The notes under the pieces are model-generated. The model did not search any database. It worked only from the letters and a program-made list of their open reading frames with translations, and had not been told where the DNA came from. A program made the position numbers and the translations under genes. Shown in pieces: positions 24,001 through 30,557 of a DNA stretch of 34,885 nucleotides. This stretch comes from a virus. The stretch's first letter is position 1. Every line of letters begins with the position of its first letter. The stretch covers positions 1-34,885 of IMG/VR virus record IMGVR_UViG_3300010371_000079, one strand, 5' to 3'.

Positions 24001-24141
24001 ATGCAGGGTGCATACGGTGGTTTATTAATTATTATAGATTATGCAGGAGGAAGTGCAGCCCCTGAGCAATTCTTTCTTATAACCCACACAAACCTTGATA
24101 TTTTGACACAGTTGTCACAACGGATTTTTATACACCATTAA
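24001..24141 (+). CDS. Unknown small protein (46 aa)
   Basis: AAAAGGA lies six bases before the ATG. The product begins MQGAYGGLLIIIDYAGGSAA and has a hydrophobic N-terminal third. It lies between the terminator and the long repeat fibre. No family is recognised. Confidence 0.45.
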   Translation: MQGAYGGLLIIIDYAGGSAAPEQFFLITHTNLDILTQLSQRIFIHH

Positions 24142-24150
24142 AGGATTAAT

Positions 24151-26046
24151 ATGGCAGGGACGTTTATAGATGCATTGCCAGCAGTAGTTACCGCACAATT
24201 GACGGACGTTTTTCCCGTGGACCAATTGCCGGGACCCGTAACAAAGCAAGAGTCTAACGCCCAGCTCTTAAGCCTGTTTCAGGCCAATGGTCAGGCATTG
24301 ACAGAGGTAAATGATACTAACGTCACAATGACACTAGGTGGCAGCCCAACGACCGCCCTTCTAAATGCAACCTCCATGACCCTGGGATGGACTGGACAGC
24401 TTGCAGTCCCTCGAGGGGGAACAGGCAATTCCACTTTTACGGCCTATTCATTAATTTGCGCAGGCACGAGTGCAACAGGTGCTTTTCAGAACGTAGTAGG
24501 AACGGGAACCTTAAACCAAGCTCTGATATCTAATGGACCAGGAGCCTTGCCTAGTTGGCAAACCATAGACTTAGTAGTGCCCGCGGCACTCACAAAGACC
24601 GATGATACCAACGTTACTTTAACACTGGGTGGCACGCCTGCAACAGCATTGCTTCAAGCAACCTCCTTAACACTAGGCTGGACGGGAACGCTCTCTCCAA
24701 CTCGCGGTGGTACAGGAATTGGGACTTATGTCCTTGGTGATACGCTATATGGATCAGGAGTTAATACACTTGCAAAGTTGTCTGGAAATATAACCTCAAA
24801 CATCCAATATCTAGCCCAAACAGGTACAGGTGCGGTCAGCGCTGCTCCCGTATGGACCACTATATCAGGTGGAGACATAACAGGTGCCGCTCTTACCAAG
24901 GTCGACGATACAAACGTAACTTTAACTCTTGGTGGCACACCAAGCACCGCCCTTTTAAGGGCTGCTAGCATCACGGCTGGCTGGACGGGAACATTAGCAG
25001 CAACTCGTGGAGGAACTGCGCAATCTACTTACGCCACAGGCGATACGCTCTATGCAAGTGCCGCAAATACATTGTCTAAACTGACGGGAAACATAACCAC
25101 TGGAAAGCAATATCTCTCTCAAACAGGAACGGGGGCTGCTTCCCAACCACCTGCCTGGGCAACAATAAGTGGTTCTGATATTACAGGCGCGGCACTGACT
25201 AAAGCTGATGATACCAATGTGACTTTGACATTAGGAGGAAGCCCTACAACTGCTTTATTAAATGCATCAAGCATTACAGCGGGATGGACAGGGCAGCTTG
25301 GCCTTACGCGCGGAGGAACAGCCGCAAGCCTAACAGCAAGCAATGGTGGAATTGTCTATAGCACAGCAAGCGCCCTGGCCATATTAGCAGGAACAGCCAC
25401 AGCAGGGCAGATGCTACAGTCTGGGTCAAGCACCACTCCCGCTTGGTCTACTAGCACCTATCCTGCAACAAATGCTATCAATACGCTTCTTTATGCATCT
25501 AGCGCGAATGTAATGGCAGCACTGCCGACGGCTAATAGCTCTATATTAGTTACTAATAGCTCTGGAGTGCCTGCCTGGGGTACTACATTACCAGCATTCA
25601 CAACCTCTTCCATTACCTTTAGCCCAACGACTGGAGGTATTGTAGGCACTCCCACGAACGATAATGCAGCGGCCGGAAAGGTTGGGGAGTTTGTGACGAG
25701 TAATGTTGCCGCAGGATCGGCAACATCAATAAGCAGCGCTACTGCTACAAATTTGACCAGCATAAGTTTGACCGCGGGGGATTGGGACGTGTGGGGCAAT
25801 ATACGGCTTGCATCAACCGGATTAAATGCAGCTGCTGATGTCTGGATAAGCACCACCTCAGCAACTTTGCCAGATGCATCACTAAGAAATGGAATTGTAG
25901 TTACACATACTGCTGTGGCCTTGAGCGCTCCTACAGTTCGATTGTCTCTAAGTGGCACGACTACCGTCTATATATCGGCTCAGATAACAATAACTTCAGG
26001 CACATCTACGCAATGCGGAACACTTTCAGCAAGACGTGTAAGGTAA
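24151..26046 (+). CDS. Long tail fibre with four tandem ~100-aa repeats (631 aa)
   Basis: N-terminus ALPAVVTAQLTDVFPVDQLP is shared with the short fibre at 26286. Four repeats begin near residues 50, 147, 247 and 348, each containing DDTNVTLTLGG, TALL, GWTG and TRGGT. These resemble the beta-rich shaft repeats of phage fibres with a GGTG signature. The C-terminal domain (about 490-631: TFSPTTGGIVGTPTNDNAA, LTAGDWDVWGN, ending RRVR) is again shared with the short fibre. Likely trimeric and receptor-binding. AAAGGA lies upstream of the ATG. Confidence 0.8.
   Translation: MAGTFIDALPAVVTAQLTDVFPVDQLPGPVTKQESNAQLLSLFQANGQALTEVNDTNVTMTLGGSPTTALLNATSMTLGWTGQLAVPRGGTGNSTFTAYSLICAGTSATGAFQNVVGTGTLNQALISNGPGALPSWQTIDLVVPAALTKTDDTNVTLTLGGTPATALLQATSLTLGWTGTLSPTRGGTGIGTYVLGDTLYGSGVNTLAKLSGNITSNIQYLAQTGTGAVSAAPVWTTISGGDITGAALTKVDDTNVTLTLGGTPSTALLRAASITAGWTGTLAATRGGTAQSTYATGDTLYASAANTLSKLTGNITTGKQYLSQTGTGAASQPPAWATISGSDITGAALTKADDTNVTLTLGGSPTTALLNASSITAGWTGQLGLTRGGTAASLTASNGGIVYSTASALAILAGTATAGQMLQSGSSTTPAWSTSTYPATNAINTLLYASSANVMAALPTANSSILVTNSSGVPAWGTTLPAFTTSSITFSPTTGGIVGTPTNDNAAAGKVGEFVTSNVAAGSATSISSATATNLTSISLTAGDWDVWGNIRLASTGLNAAADVWISTTSATLPDASLRNGIVVTHTAVALSAPTVRLSLSGTTTVYISAQITITSGTSTQCGTLSARRVR
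24298..25320 (+). repeat. Four degenerate ~300-bp tandem coding repeats in the long fibre
   Basis: Repeat starts recur about every 290-305 bp. The copies differ by many silent changes while keeping the protein motif, so they are old or under selection against recombination. Copies two to four also share the segment between the TRGGT motif and the next DDTNV motif. Confidence 0.7.
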
Positions 26047-26087
26047 AATATGAGAAGCTCTCTATTTTTAACAAATAGGGCAATAGA

Positions 26088-26258
26088 ATGACGGACACGG
26101 TATTAGATGCTATAAGAGACTTAAAGGAATGGAATGAAGGGCGATTAGAAAGAATACGAATTGCCCTTGATCATAATCTTGAAAAAGAAAATAGAGAATT
26201 TTGGGAAGCCAGACTTAAACATGCACTTATGCTAAAAGAAACATTAAAATTGGATTAG
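26088..26258 (+). CDS. Unknown charged helical protein between two fibres (56 aa)
   Basis: AGGG lies seven bases before the ATG. It is one long charged helix (DAIRDLKEWNEGRLERIRIA; EKENREFWEARLKHALMLK). Placed between paralogous fibre genes, it could be a fibre assembly helper, but no family is recognised. Confidence 0.55.
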   Translation: MTDTVLDAIRDLKEWNEGRLERIRIALDHNLEKENREFWEARLKHALMLKETLKLD

Positions 26259-26285
26259 TAGCACAATATATTATAAGGAAATAAT

Positions 26286-26969
26286 ATGGGTATTAAAATT
26301 AGTGCATTGCCATCAATAGCCATACCAGCCTTAACAGACGTATTTCCAGTAGTGCAGGCTGGCGTGACTTACAAAGAAACAGTGCAACAATTGTCGGATT
26401 TAATAGGAGGTGTTGTTTCTGGAAGCATCATAGGGACTGCCAATCAAATAATTGTGACCCCAGGTGTTGGAAATGTAACCCTTAGCACCCCTCAAGACAT
26501 AGCAACAACGAGCAATGTAACATTTGGCAGCGTAACCTTTAGTCCAACCACAAAAGGAATAGTAGGGACTCCAACTAACAACAATGCAGCACCGGGATTT
26601 GTTGGTGAGTTTATTAGTAGCACTATTTTAAATGGATCTGCAGTTTCTTTCACAACAGGCGTCACACAGGATTTGACCAGTATTAGCTTGACCGCTGGGG
26701 ATTGGGATGTCTTCGCGAATGTTTGGCTTAATGCTGCGACGAGCACATCAAATATAGCATGTTGGATAAGCTCTACTTCTGCAACTCCTTCAGATGAGGC
26801 TTTTCAAAATATTACCTTCCCATCTGGGGTTTCTATGGTTTTGGGTGCAACAGCACCCTATAGAAGATTTAGCTTATCAGGAGGAGCCACAGTATATATA
26901 TCTGCAAACGTATCAGGGGTTGGCGCTCTTACCTGTTCCGGAGGAATCTACGCGCGTCGTGTAAGATAA
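26286..26969 (+). CDS. Short tail fibre, paralogue of the 631-aa fibre (227 aa)
   Basis: The first 40 residues (ALPSIAIPALTDVFPVVQ) and the last 145 (TFSPTTKGIVGTPTNNNAA, SLTAGDWDVFAN, ending YARRVR) match the long fibre, while the repeated shaft is absent. It is the last rightward gene. Its 3' end overlaps a small leftward frame. Likely an alternative or companion receptor-binding protein. Confidence 0.75.
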   Translation: MGIKISALPSIAIPALTDVFPVVQAGVTYKETVQQLSDLIGGVVSGSIIGTANQIIVTPGVGNVTLSTPQDIATTSNVTFGSVTFSPTTKGIVGTPTNNNAAPGFVGEFISSTILNGSAVSFTTGVTQDLTSISLTAGDWDVFANVWLNAATSTSNIACWISSTSATPSDEAFQNITFPSGVSMVLGATAPYRRFSLSGGATVYISANVSGVGALTCSGGIYARRVR

Positions 26970-27074
26970 TATTTCTTCAATAGACTCTTTTATATCAGTG
27001 TATTTGTCTACGTCAATGTAGAAGTTTGGGTCTTGAACATCCATTTCAAGTCCATCAACATCATAAAATCGCAT
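26913..27074 (-). CDS. Possible small acidic protein (53 aa), last gene of the leftward operon
   Basis: AAGG lies eight bases before the ATG. The product begins MRFYDVDGLEMDVQDPNFY and is acidic. The last 19 codons are antisense to the end of the short fibre, and only the first two thirds look like designed protein. It may be genuine with a casual 3' end. Confidence 0.4.
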   Translation of the reverse strand: MRFYDVDGLEMDVQDPNFYIDVDKYTDIKESIEEILSYTTRVDSSGTGKSANP

Positions 27075-27106
27075 GTTTATGGCCTTAAAAATTTGTGGAT
27101 GCTACA

Positions 27107-27271
27107 CTATTTGTTTTCTTTAAGCAAATTGCATTTTTTATTGCAGTCATCACAAAGATAAGATGGCTTTTGTCCATGCGACATTATGTTCCATGCGGCA
27201 TGGTCTTTTGGGGAAAGCTTTAAATTGCCACATATTATCCAAACTCGTGATTTACAGCAGTCGCTTAGCAT
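27107..27271 (-). CDS. Small zinc-binding protein (54 aa)
   Basis: The ATG lies inside the end of the recombinase gene (20-bp overlap). The product has SDCCKSRVWIICG near the start and LCDDCNKKCN near the end, a likely zinc-ribbon pair. Similar short Cys-rich proteins are common in phage early regions. Function unknown. Confidence 0.55.
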   Translation of the reverse strand: MLSDCCKSRVWIICGNLKLSPKDHAAWNIMSHGQKPSYLCDDCNKKCNLLKENK

Positions 27272-27863
27272 CTTCGTCCTTATTAAATTCCCATTCTGGT
27301 TTTTTAGCATAACGGCCAAGTATTTTATAGATTGTCATGCGAGAAACTTTAAGGGCACTTGCTGTCTTTCTGACGCTTTCCCCGTCCTCGATCATTGCCT
27401 TGGCCTTGGACACTAAAGCATCTGTGACCTTTGAAGGTCGTCCTCCTGTGCGACCAGCTTTCTTTGCAGCATCTATCCCTTCGCGTTGACGGGCTTTTAT
27501 CATTGTCCGTTCAAACTCTGCAAAAGACCCCATCATATTAAGCATAAGGGTAGAAAACGCATCCTTTTTTCCTGTAAAGGAAAGATTTTCTTTGATAAAC
27601 CGAACCTCGACTCCTTTTGTGATCAAAGAATCTACTATTTCCTGTAGGTCACGCAAATTTCTTGCTAGTCTGTCAATGCTTTCAACGACTAGAACATCCC
27701 CTTGTCTAACATAAGCCATGCAATCGGCAAGTCCTTGTCTATCTTTGGATGATCCGCTCATTTTGTCGACAAACTCCTTGTCTAGTTTAATGTCCGCTAA
27801 TTGCCTTGCTGTGTTTTGGGTATTTGTTGATACTCGGATATAACCTACAACTTGACTATTCAT
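27252..27863 (-). CDS. Serine recombinase (resolvase/invertase family)
   Basis: A 203-aa protein of normal size for the family. The catalytic domain shows YIRVST with R10 and nucleophile S12, the SIDRLARNLRDLQ motif (62-74), and FAEFERTMIKARQREGI. The C-terminal part has GRTGGRPSK and a helix-turn-helix (SVRKTASALKVSRMTIYKIL). It forms a 5'-phosphoserine link and cuts and rejoins DNA at short sites. No flanking inverted repeats were seen, so dimer resolution or plasmid-like maintenance is as likely as fibre switching. It overlaps the upstream gene by eight bases. Confidence 0.9.
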   Translation of the reverse strand: MNSQVVGYIRVSTNTQNTARQLADIKLDKEFVDKMSGSSKDRQGLADCMAYVRQGDVLVVESIDRLARNLRDLQEIVDSLITKGVEVRFIKENLSFTGKKDAFSTLMLNMMGSFAEFERTMIKARQREGIDAAKKAGRTGGRPSKVTDALVSKAKAMIEDGESVRKTASALKVSRMTIYKILGRYAKKPEWEFNKDEDAKRLL

Positions 27864-28041
27864 GATTTGTTCTTTTATGGTCTTTTCGAATGTCTATTCC
27901 TTTGGATGCTTTCTCTATTGCGAAAGCCATGCAATGAAAACCTATGTCTTTTAGACATATCTTTAGGTCTTTGTCTACTGTGATAATTCCACCTCTTACG
28001 AGGCAATTAAAGTCTTCTTCATCTAAACTAATATACTTCAT
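27856..28041 (-). CDS. Unknown small protein (61 aa)
   Basis: Starts at an ATGA junction with the upstream gene. It begins MKYISLDEEDFNCLVRGGII and may be an alpha/beta fold; its DIGFHCMAFAIEKA segment recalls small phage proteins of unknown function. Coupled to the recombinase downstream. Confidence 0.55.
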   Translation of the reverse strand: MKYISLDEEDFNCLVRGGIITVDKDLKICLKDIGFHCMAFAIEKASKGIDIRKDHKRTNHE

Positions 28042-28223
28042 TTGAATTCCTTTAGTTCTTCTGATTGCTGGTTAGTAATTATCTCTAAAATCATACAGAC
28101 GTCATCCAAGGATCTCTCTCCTTGGATGGATAAGGTTTTCATTTCCTTAGAAATAAGTAATTCCCTACGATATTCATTTGAAAAGTGAATCAATTGCATT
28201 ATTTGTTTTTCACTGATTATCAT
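28038..28223 (-). CDS. Unknown small protein, paralogue of the gene at 29548 (61 aa)
   Basis: ATG 28223 overlaps the upstream TAA (TAATG) and gives MIISEKQIMQLIHFSNEYRR. This aligns with MKITERQVMQLIRIALDYRS of the gene at 29548-29742; both also contain ITNQQS near the end. A duplicated small early gene of unknown role, predicted all helical. Confidence 0.6.
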   Translation of the reverse strand: MIISEKQIMQLIHFSNEYRRELLISKEMKTLSIQGERSLDDVCMILEIITNQQSEELKEFK

Positions 28224-28420
28224 TAAGTCATTCTCGCACATCGATCACATATTTTTGTTAAGCATTCTCCATCGCCAGGACATTCATGATCGCAATATTT
28301 ATCGATCATTGATTGTATTTTGTTATACAAGGCATCGTCATCAATAGGATGACCGGCAATTGCTATAGTTCCCATCATTTCATATAAATATTCAAGCTCC
28401 TCTTTAGTAAAATCATTCAT
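28223..28420 (-). CDS. Unknown small Cys-rich protein (65 aa)
   Basis: Starts at an ATGA junction. The N-terminus is helical (TKEELEYLYEMMGTIAIAG). The C-terminus has clustered cysteines (YCDHECPGDGECLTKICDRC) that could bind zinc. No family is recognised. Confidence 0.55.
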   Translation of the reverse strand: MNDFTKEELEYLYEMMGTIAIAGHPIDDDALYNKIQSMIDKYCDHECPGDGECLTKICDRCARMT

Positions 28421-28596
28421 GTAAAAAACCGGCCTCTTATGCTTTCTATGGCTCTTACAGCATCTGAAAGCATTTCGTCAGCACCACTCCTGTCCCCATT
28501 CTTTATCTTTCTTATAGCAAGCAATCTGGATACTGTCAGAATGTCTTCTAGTTCATTTAGTTCAAGTAAAATCATTTCCATCTCGAAGTCATTCAT
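28417..28596 (-). CDS. Unknown small helical protein (59 aa)
   Basis: ATG 28596 follows the previous stop by two bases and gives MNDFEMEMILLELNELEDIL. Two acidic helices with a short basic turn; similar in style to a number of small phage regulators, but not recognised. Confidence 0.5.
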   Translation of the reverse strand: MNDFEMEMILLELNELEDILTVSRLLAIRKIKNGDRSGADEMLSDAVRAIESIRGRFFT

Positions 28597-28598
28597 AA

Positions 28599-28841
28599 TC
28601 AAAACCAATGAAAGCCATGGGCCATGACAGCAGCCAAGCCACAAATAATAGTCACTAGAAACCTAAAGTCATATTTCATTTCCTTGCGTACGTCCTTAAT
28701 TTCTTCCTTGACCTCAAGTATGTTTTTCTCAATTCTGTTTAAGGTATCATTAACAAATATGATTGACTGCTCTAGGCACGCAACCTTGGTCTCTATATGC
28801 AATGGATATTCTGAAACACTATCTTCTGCTTTTTTCTTCAA
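28599..28841 (-). CDS. XhlA-like coiled-coil membrane protein (80 aa)
   Basis: TTG 28841 is preferred over upstream ATG 28952 because AGGGAG lies six bases before it. Residues 14-58 are a heptad-like helix (ETKVACLEQSIIFVNDTLNR, then IEKNILEVKEEIKDVRKEM), followed by a single membrane segment (FLVTIICGLAAVMAHGFHWF). This is the plan of XhlA-type proteins, some of which aid lysis. It lies far from the endolysin, so a role at the membrane in early infection is equally possible. Confidence 0.65.
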   Translation of the reverse strand: MKKKAEDSVSEYPLHIETKVACLEQSIIFVNDTLNRIEKNILEVKEEIKDVRKEMKYDFRFLVTIICGLAAVMAHGFHWF

Positions 28842-28956
28842 GTTTGACTCCCTTAATAAAGTTGACAATAGGAAAGAATTGCACTTCCTCGTTAACCACC
28901 GATACCAAAGACGACTAGAATGTTTCATCGTCAATACATGGGCATCACTCATACCC

Positions 28957-29103
28957 CCATAGACCCTCTATCAGCTAACCAAGATTCTATGGCCTCTTGT
29001 TCGCGTCACTGTCCGCGATGCTATTGTCATAATTGGTTGACAACCCGACAGTACTGCCCTGTCTAGCCCACTCCCGCCTGGCATCACGTGGGCATTACCA
29101 GGC
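28957..29103 (-). ncRNA. Dense RNA structure with two interlocked stem pairs (candidate ncRNA)
   Basis: GCCCAC (29066) pairs with GTGGGC (29088) and GCCTGG (29076) with CCAGGC (29098), in a-b-a'-b' order. CCATAGA (28957)/TCTATGG (28986) and CAAGA (28980)/TCTTG (28995) repeat that order. Between them are CGCG/CGCG (29002, 29014), the perfect palindrome GGTTGACAACC (29035) and GACAG/CTGTC (29047, 29059). The DNA is richer in GC than its surroundings. Strand is assumed from the promoter at 29266. Short frames cross it but look unlike protein. Confidence 0.45.
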
Positions 29104-29245
29104 ACTCTTCAGGATACGTTTCGCTCAACGCCGCGATTGTCATAATAAAAATAGTGACCGGAAGGATTGAACTTTCATCAATCAGATGGAGATATAACGT
29201 TCTATCTTTATCCACGGCATGGCTTAATGCTGCATCAGTTTTCAT
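29084..29245 (-). CDS. Possible 53-aa protein directly behind a promoter
   Basis: ATG 29245 lies about 14 bases from the predicted start of transcription, with only AAGAAG as ribosome site. The first 45 residues look plausible (MKTDAALSHAVDKDRTLYLH, then a hydrophobic SILPVTIFIMTIAAL). Its end runs into the interlocked stems. It could be a real short protein, or part of the RNA transcript with an open frame. Confidence 0.35.
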   Translation of the reverse strand: MKTDAALSHAVDKDRTLYLHLIDESSILPVTIFIMTIAALSETYPEECLVMPT

Positions 29246-29265
29246 GCTTCTTCACGGTTAAAATG

Positions 29266-29293
29266 AGTATACCACATTATTTGACATAGTCAA
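29266..29293 (-). promoter_or_regulatory. Sigma70 promoter inside the leftward operon
   Basis: -35 TTGACT (29288-29293), 16-bp spacer, -10 TATACT (29266-29271). The -10 context AATGTGGTATACT resembles the ATGGTAT box of the other leftward promoters. Confidence 0.65.
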
Positions 29294-29301
29294 CAATTAT
29301 A

Positions 29302-29335
29302 ATGTAACTAAGATTTCAAGGGATGTAACTGAGAT
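29302..29335. repeat. 13-bp direct repeat upstream of the internal promoter
   Basis: ATGTAACTAAGAT (29302) and ATGTAACTGAGAT (29323) differ at one base and are 21 bp apart, two helical turns. They lie 9 bp upstream of the -35, a place for an activator. Confidence 0.5.
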
Positions 29336-29367
29336 GGGTAAATTAATTTGTTAGGAAGTATACTTTA

Positions 29368-29547
29368 TTACACATCATCAAACCATTTTTTGAGAGCCAG
29401 GAAATCTTCTGGTTTTAGTTGATACCCAGGAAATGGCGTTCTGTCATTTATTTGTATAACATCTAAACTTATAATTTTTCCTTCATCTGATATGATCAAC
29501 ATTTGCAATTTCATATCTGCAAAATCTGCGCCAAAATATATTTTCAT
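29368..29547 (-). CDS. Unknown small protein (59 aa)
   Basis: ATG 29547 follows the upstream TAG without a gap. The product is alpha/beta by appearance (MKIYFGADFADMKLQMLIIS, then PGYQLKPEDFLALKKWFDD). It is the last gene before the internal promoter. No family is recognised. Confidence 0.55.
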   Translation of the reverse strand: MKIYFGADFADMKLQMLIISDEGKIISLDVIQINDRTPFPGYQLKPEDFLALKKWFDDV

Positions 29548-29742
29548 CTAATTAAATTTCTGGGTTTCAAATACCACATGCGATTGCTGGTTTGTAATAT
29601 AATTTATGAGTTGATCGATGCTTTGAATTAACTTTTCAGGCTCTCCTTCTGCTGTACCCATTGAAATTGCTAATTCTATCTTTGACCTATAATCTAAAGC
29701 TATTCTAATTAGTTGCATGACCTGTCTTTCTGTTATTTTCAT
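29548..29742 (-). CDS. Unknown small protein, paralogue of the gene at 28038 (64 aa)
   Basis: GAGG lies five bases before the ATG, just beyond the terminator-like hairpin. The N-terminal MKITERQVMQLIRIALDYRS and the late ITNQQS match the other copy. Predicted helical. Confidence 0.6.
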   Translation of the reverse strand: MKITERQVMQLIRIALDYRSKIELAISMGTAEGEPEKLIQSIDQLINYITNQQSHVVFETQKFN

Positions 29743-29750
29743 TTAATCCT

Positions 29751-29817
29751 CAAAATAAAAAAGCCCTTCCGTTTGAACTTAGATGCGAACATGCAAGGCT
29801 AGAGGTTTGAAGGGCTT
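29751..29817 (-). terminator. Large terminator-like hairpin after the tRNA-like gene
   Basis: AAGCCCTTC and GAAGGGCTT (29809-29817 and 29761-29769) form a 9-bp stem closed by about 39 bases, followed leftward by a T-rich tract (TTTTATTTTG). The next gene's ribosome site starts immediately after, so read-through or processing may be regulated. The large loop is unusual for a simple terminator. Confidence 0.6.
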
Positions 29818-29834
29818 ATAGGGTGGCGATCCTC

Positions 29835-29907
29835 TATTACAAGTCAGATTTGAACTGACGACCAACCCACGGTCGTGGTTTGCTCTACCCGTCTGAGCTA
29901 CTGCAAT
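29835..29907 (-). tRNA. tRNA-like gene with abnormal anticodon loop
   Basis: A full 73-nt cloverleaf can be drawn: 7-bp acceptor stem (two G-U), T8, D-stem GCTC/GAGC with GG in the loop, 4-nt variable region ending in C48, and a perfect T-stem GTCAG/CTGAC with loop TTCAAAT. The anticodon arm is AACCA-CGACCGT-GGGTT: base 33 is G instead of the near-universal U, and 31-39 is A/G. By position the triplet would be ACC (glycine). No CCA is encoded. It may be a decayed tRNA or a tRNA mimic. Confidence 0.6.
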
Positions 29908-30109
29908 TAACATTAGACTTTCTTGTCAACATCATCTTAAGCTAATGCCGCCATTACTTGTCACCTGCCACAAGGTGCTACCTCATGAAAGATTCGCCAT
30001 AAGTGTGCGGGGTTTTCAGCCCGCATCCATCTCTAGTATTCCCGATGCTGGAAGTCAAGAATTCCATATAAGCATCTTCGTATCGAAGTATGACCTTGCG
30101 TCTCAAGAC
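29908..30109 (-). other. Non-coding, structure-rich stretch upstream of the tRNA-like gene
   Basis: About 200 bp without a supported gene. Seen are CTTCG-ATA-CGAAG, TGCGGG/CCCGCA (30006-30025) with an 8-base loop reading CTGAAAAC on the minus strand, and CACCT/AGGTG overlapping CTTGT/ACAAG near 29957-29977. A 29-codon frame (beginning MEFLTSSIGN) is open but has no ribosome site. Probably further RNA elements. Confidence 0.4.
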
Positions 30110-30358
30110 TTAGCCTAGGTTGGATTGAGTCTCGTCCAAAGCCTCAAGGGCTTTAGTTAGTTCTAAATTATAGTTTATGTTGTCTGGGGTCAAGTCGCCT
30201 TCGTCCATGTGGTAAGTCAATGCTTTTAAGAAAGTGTACGCCTTCTGGATGGCTATGGGGTTACGTGCTTTGACGCTGCGCTCCATATTGTCAATGAATC
30301 TGTGAATATTCTTTAGTTCTCGCAATACACCAAGGCGCATTTTGTTTAAATCATTCAC
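30110..30358 (-). CDS. Unknown helical protein (82 aa)
   Basis: Overlaps the upstream gene by eight bases, with AAAGG close to the ATG. It is all-helical (RLGVLRELKNIHRFIDNMER; QKAYTFLKALTYHMDEGD), ending in an acidic helix. No family is recognised. It is the last coding gene before the RNA stretch. Confidence 0.6.
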   Translation of the reverse strand: MNDLNKMRLGVLRELKNIHRFIDNMERSVKARNPIAIQKAYTFLKALTYHMDEGDLTPDNINYNLELTKALEALDETQSNLG

Positions 30359-30557
30359 CTTTTATGTCTTTATATTTGACCATTAAATAGTCCATCATAC
30401 ATTCAAATATACAAAAATGCATTTCTTGGTTTAGGTATTCTGAGTTTGGACACTCGTAAATTACTGTCCAAGACTGTGCAAACTTAGGAGGCCACATTGG
30501 TTGGCTTAATATTTCTTTATTGCAGTGGTCGCAGGTTGTTTTTGTAGTTCTCGTCAT
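30351..30557 (-). CDS. Zinc-binding small protein (68 aa)
   Basis: CDHCNK near the start and HFCIFECMMDY near the end give four likely zinc ligands, a split treble-clef pattern found in many short phage proteins. ATGA overlap with the upstream gene. Function unknown. Confidence 0.6.
   Translation of the reverse strand: MTRTTKTTCDHCNKEILSQPMWPPKFAQSWTVIYECPNSEYLNQEMHFCIFECMMDYLMVKYKDIKGE

Noticed and set aside
25491-25958. 155-codon leftward frame opposite the long fibre, and similar frames at 23016 and 24726
   Set aside because: Long antisense frames arise from Thr/Ala/Gly-rich fibre coding; products are low complexity.
24000-27900. Invertible fibre cassette driven by the serine recombinase
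   Set aside because: No inverted repeats flanking a fibre tip and no antisense alternative tip were seen.
28841-28952. N-terminal extension of the XhlA-like protein to ATG 28952
   Set aside because: Poor ribosome site, and the added residues do not fit the family; TTG 28841 has a proper site.
28971-29084. 37-codon leftward frame (begins MPGGSGLDRA) coupled to the 53-aa frame
   Set aside because: Lies entirely in the dense RNA structure, with arginine/threonine-rich composition unlike other phage proteins here.
29104-29135. Hammerhead-like motifs (GAAA and CTGAAGA) on the minus strand
   Set aside because: The two conserved boxes are in an order and spacing that leave no room for stems I and III.
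29150-29259. Second tRNA (T-loop-like TTCAATC near 29165)
   Set aside because: No 5' acceptor strand pairs with the 3' side, and the stretch reads better as the 53-aa frame.
30006-30025. tRNA-Phe-like anticodon arm
   Set aside because: The loop has 8 bases and no acceptor, D or T arms can be drawn around it.
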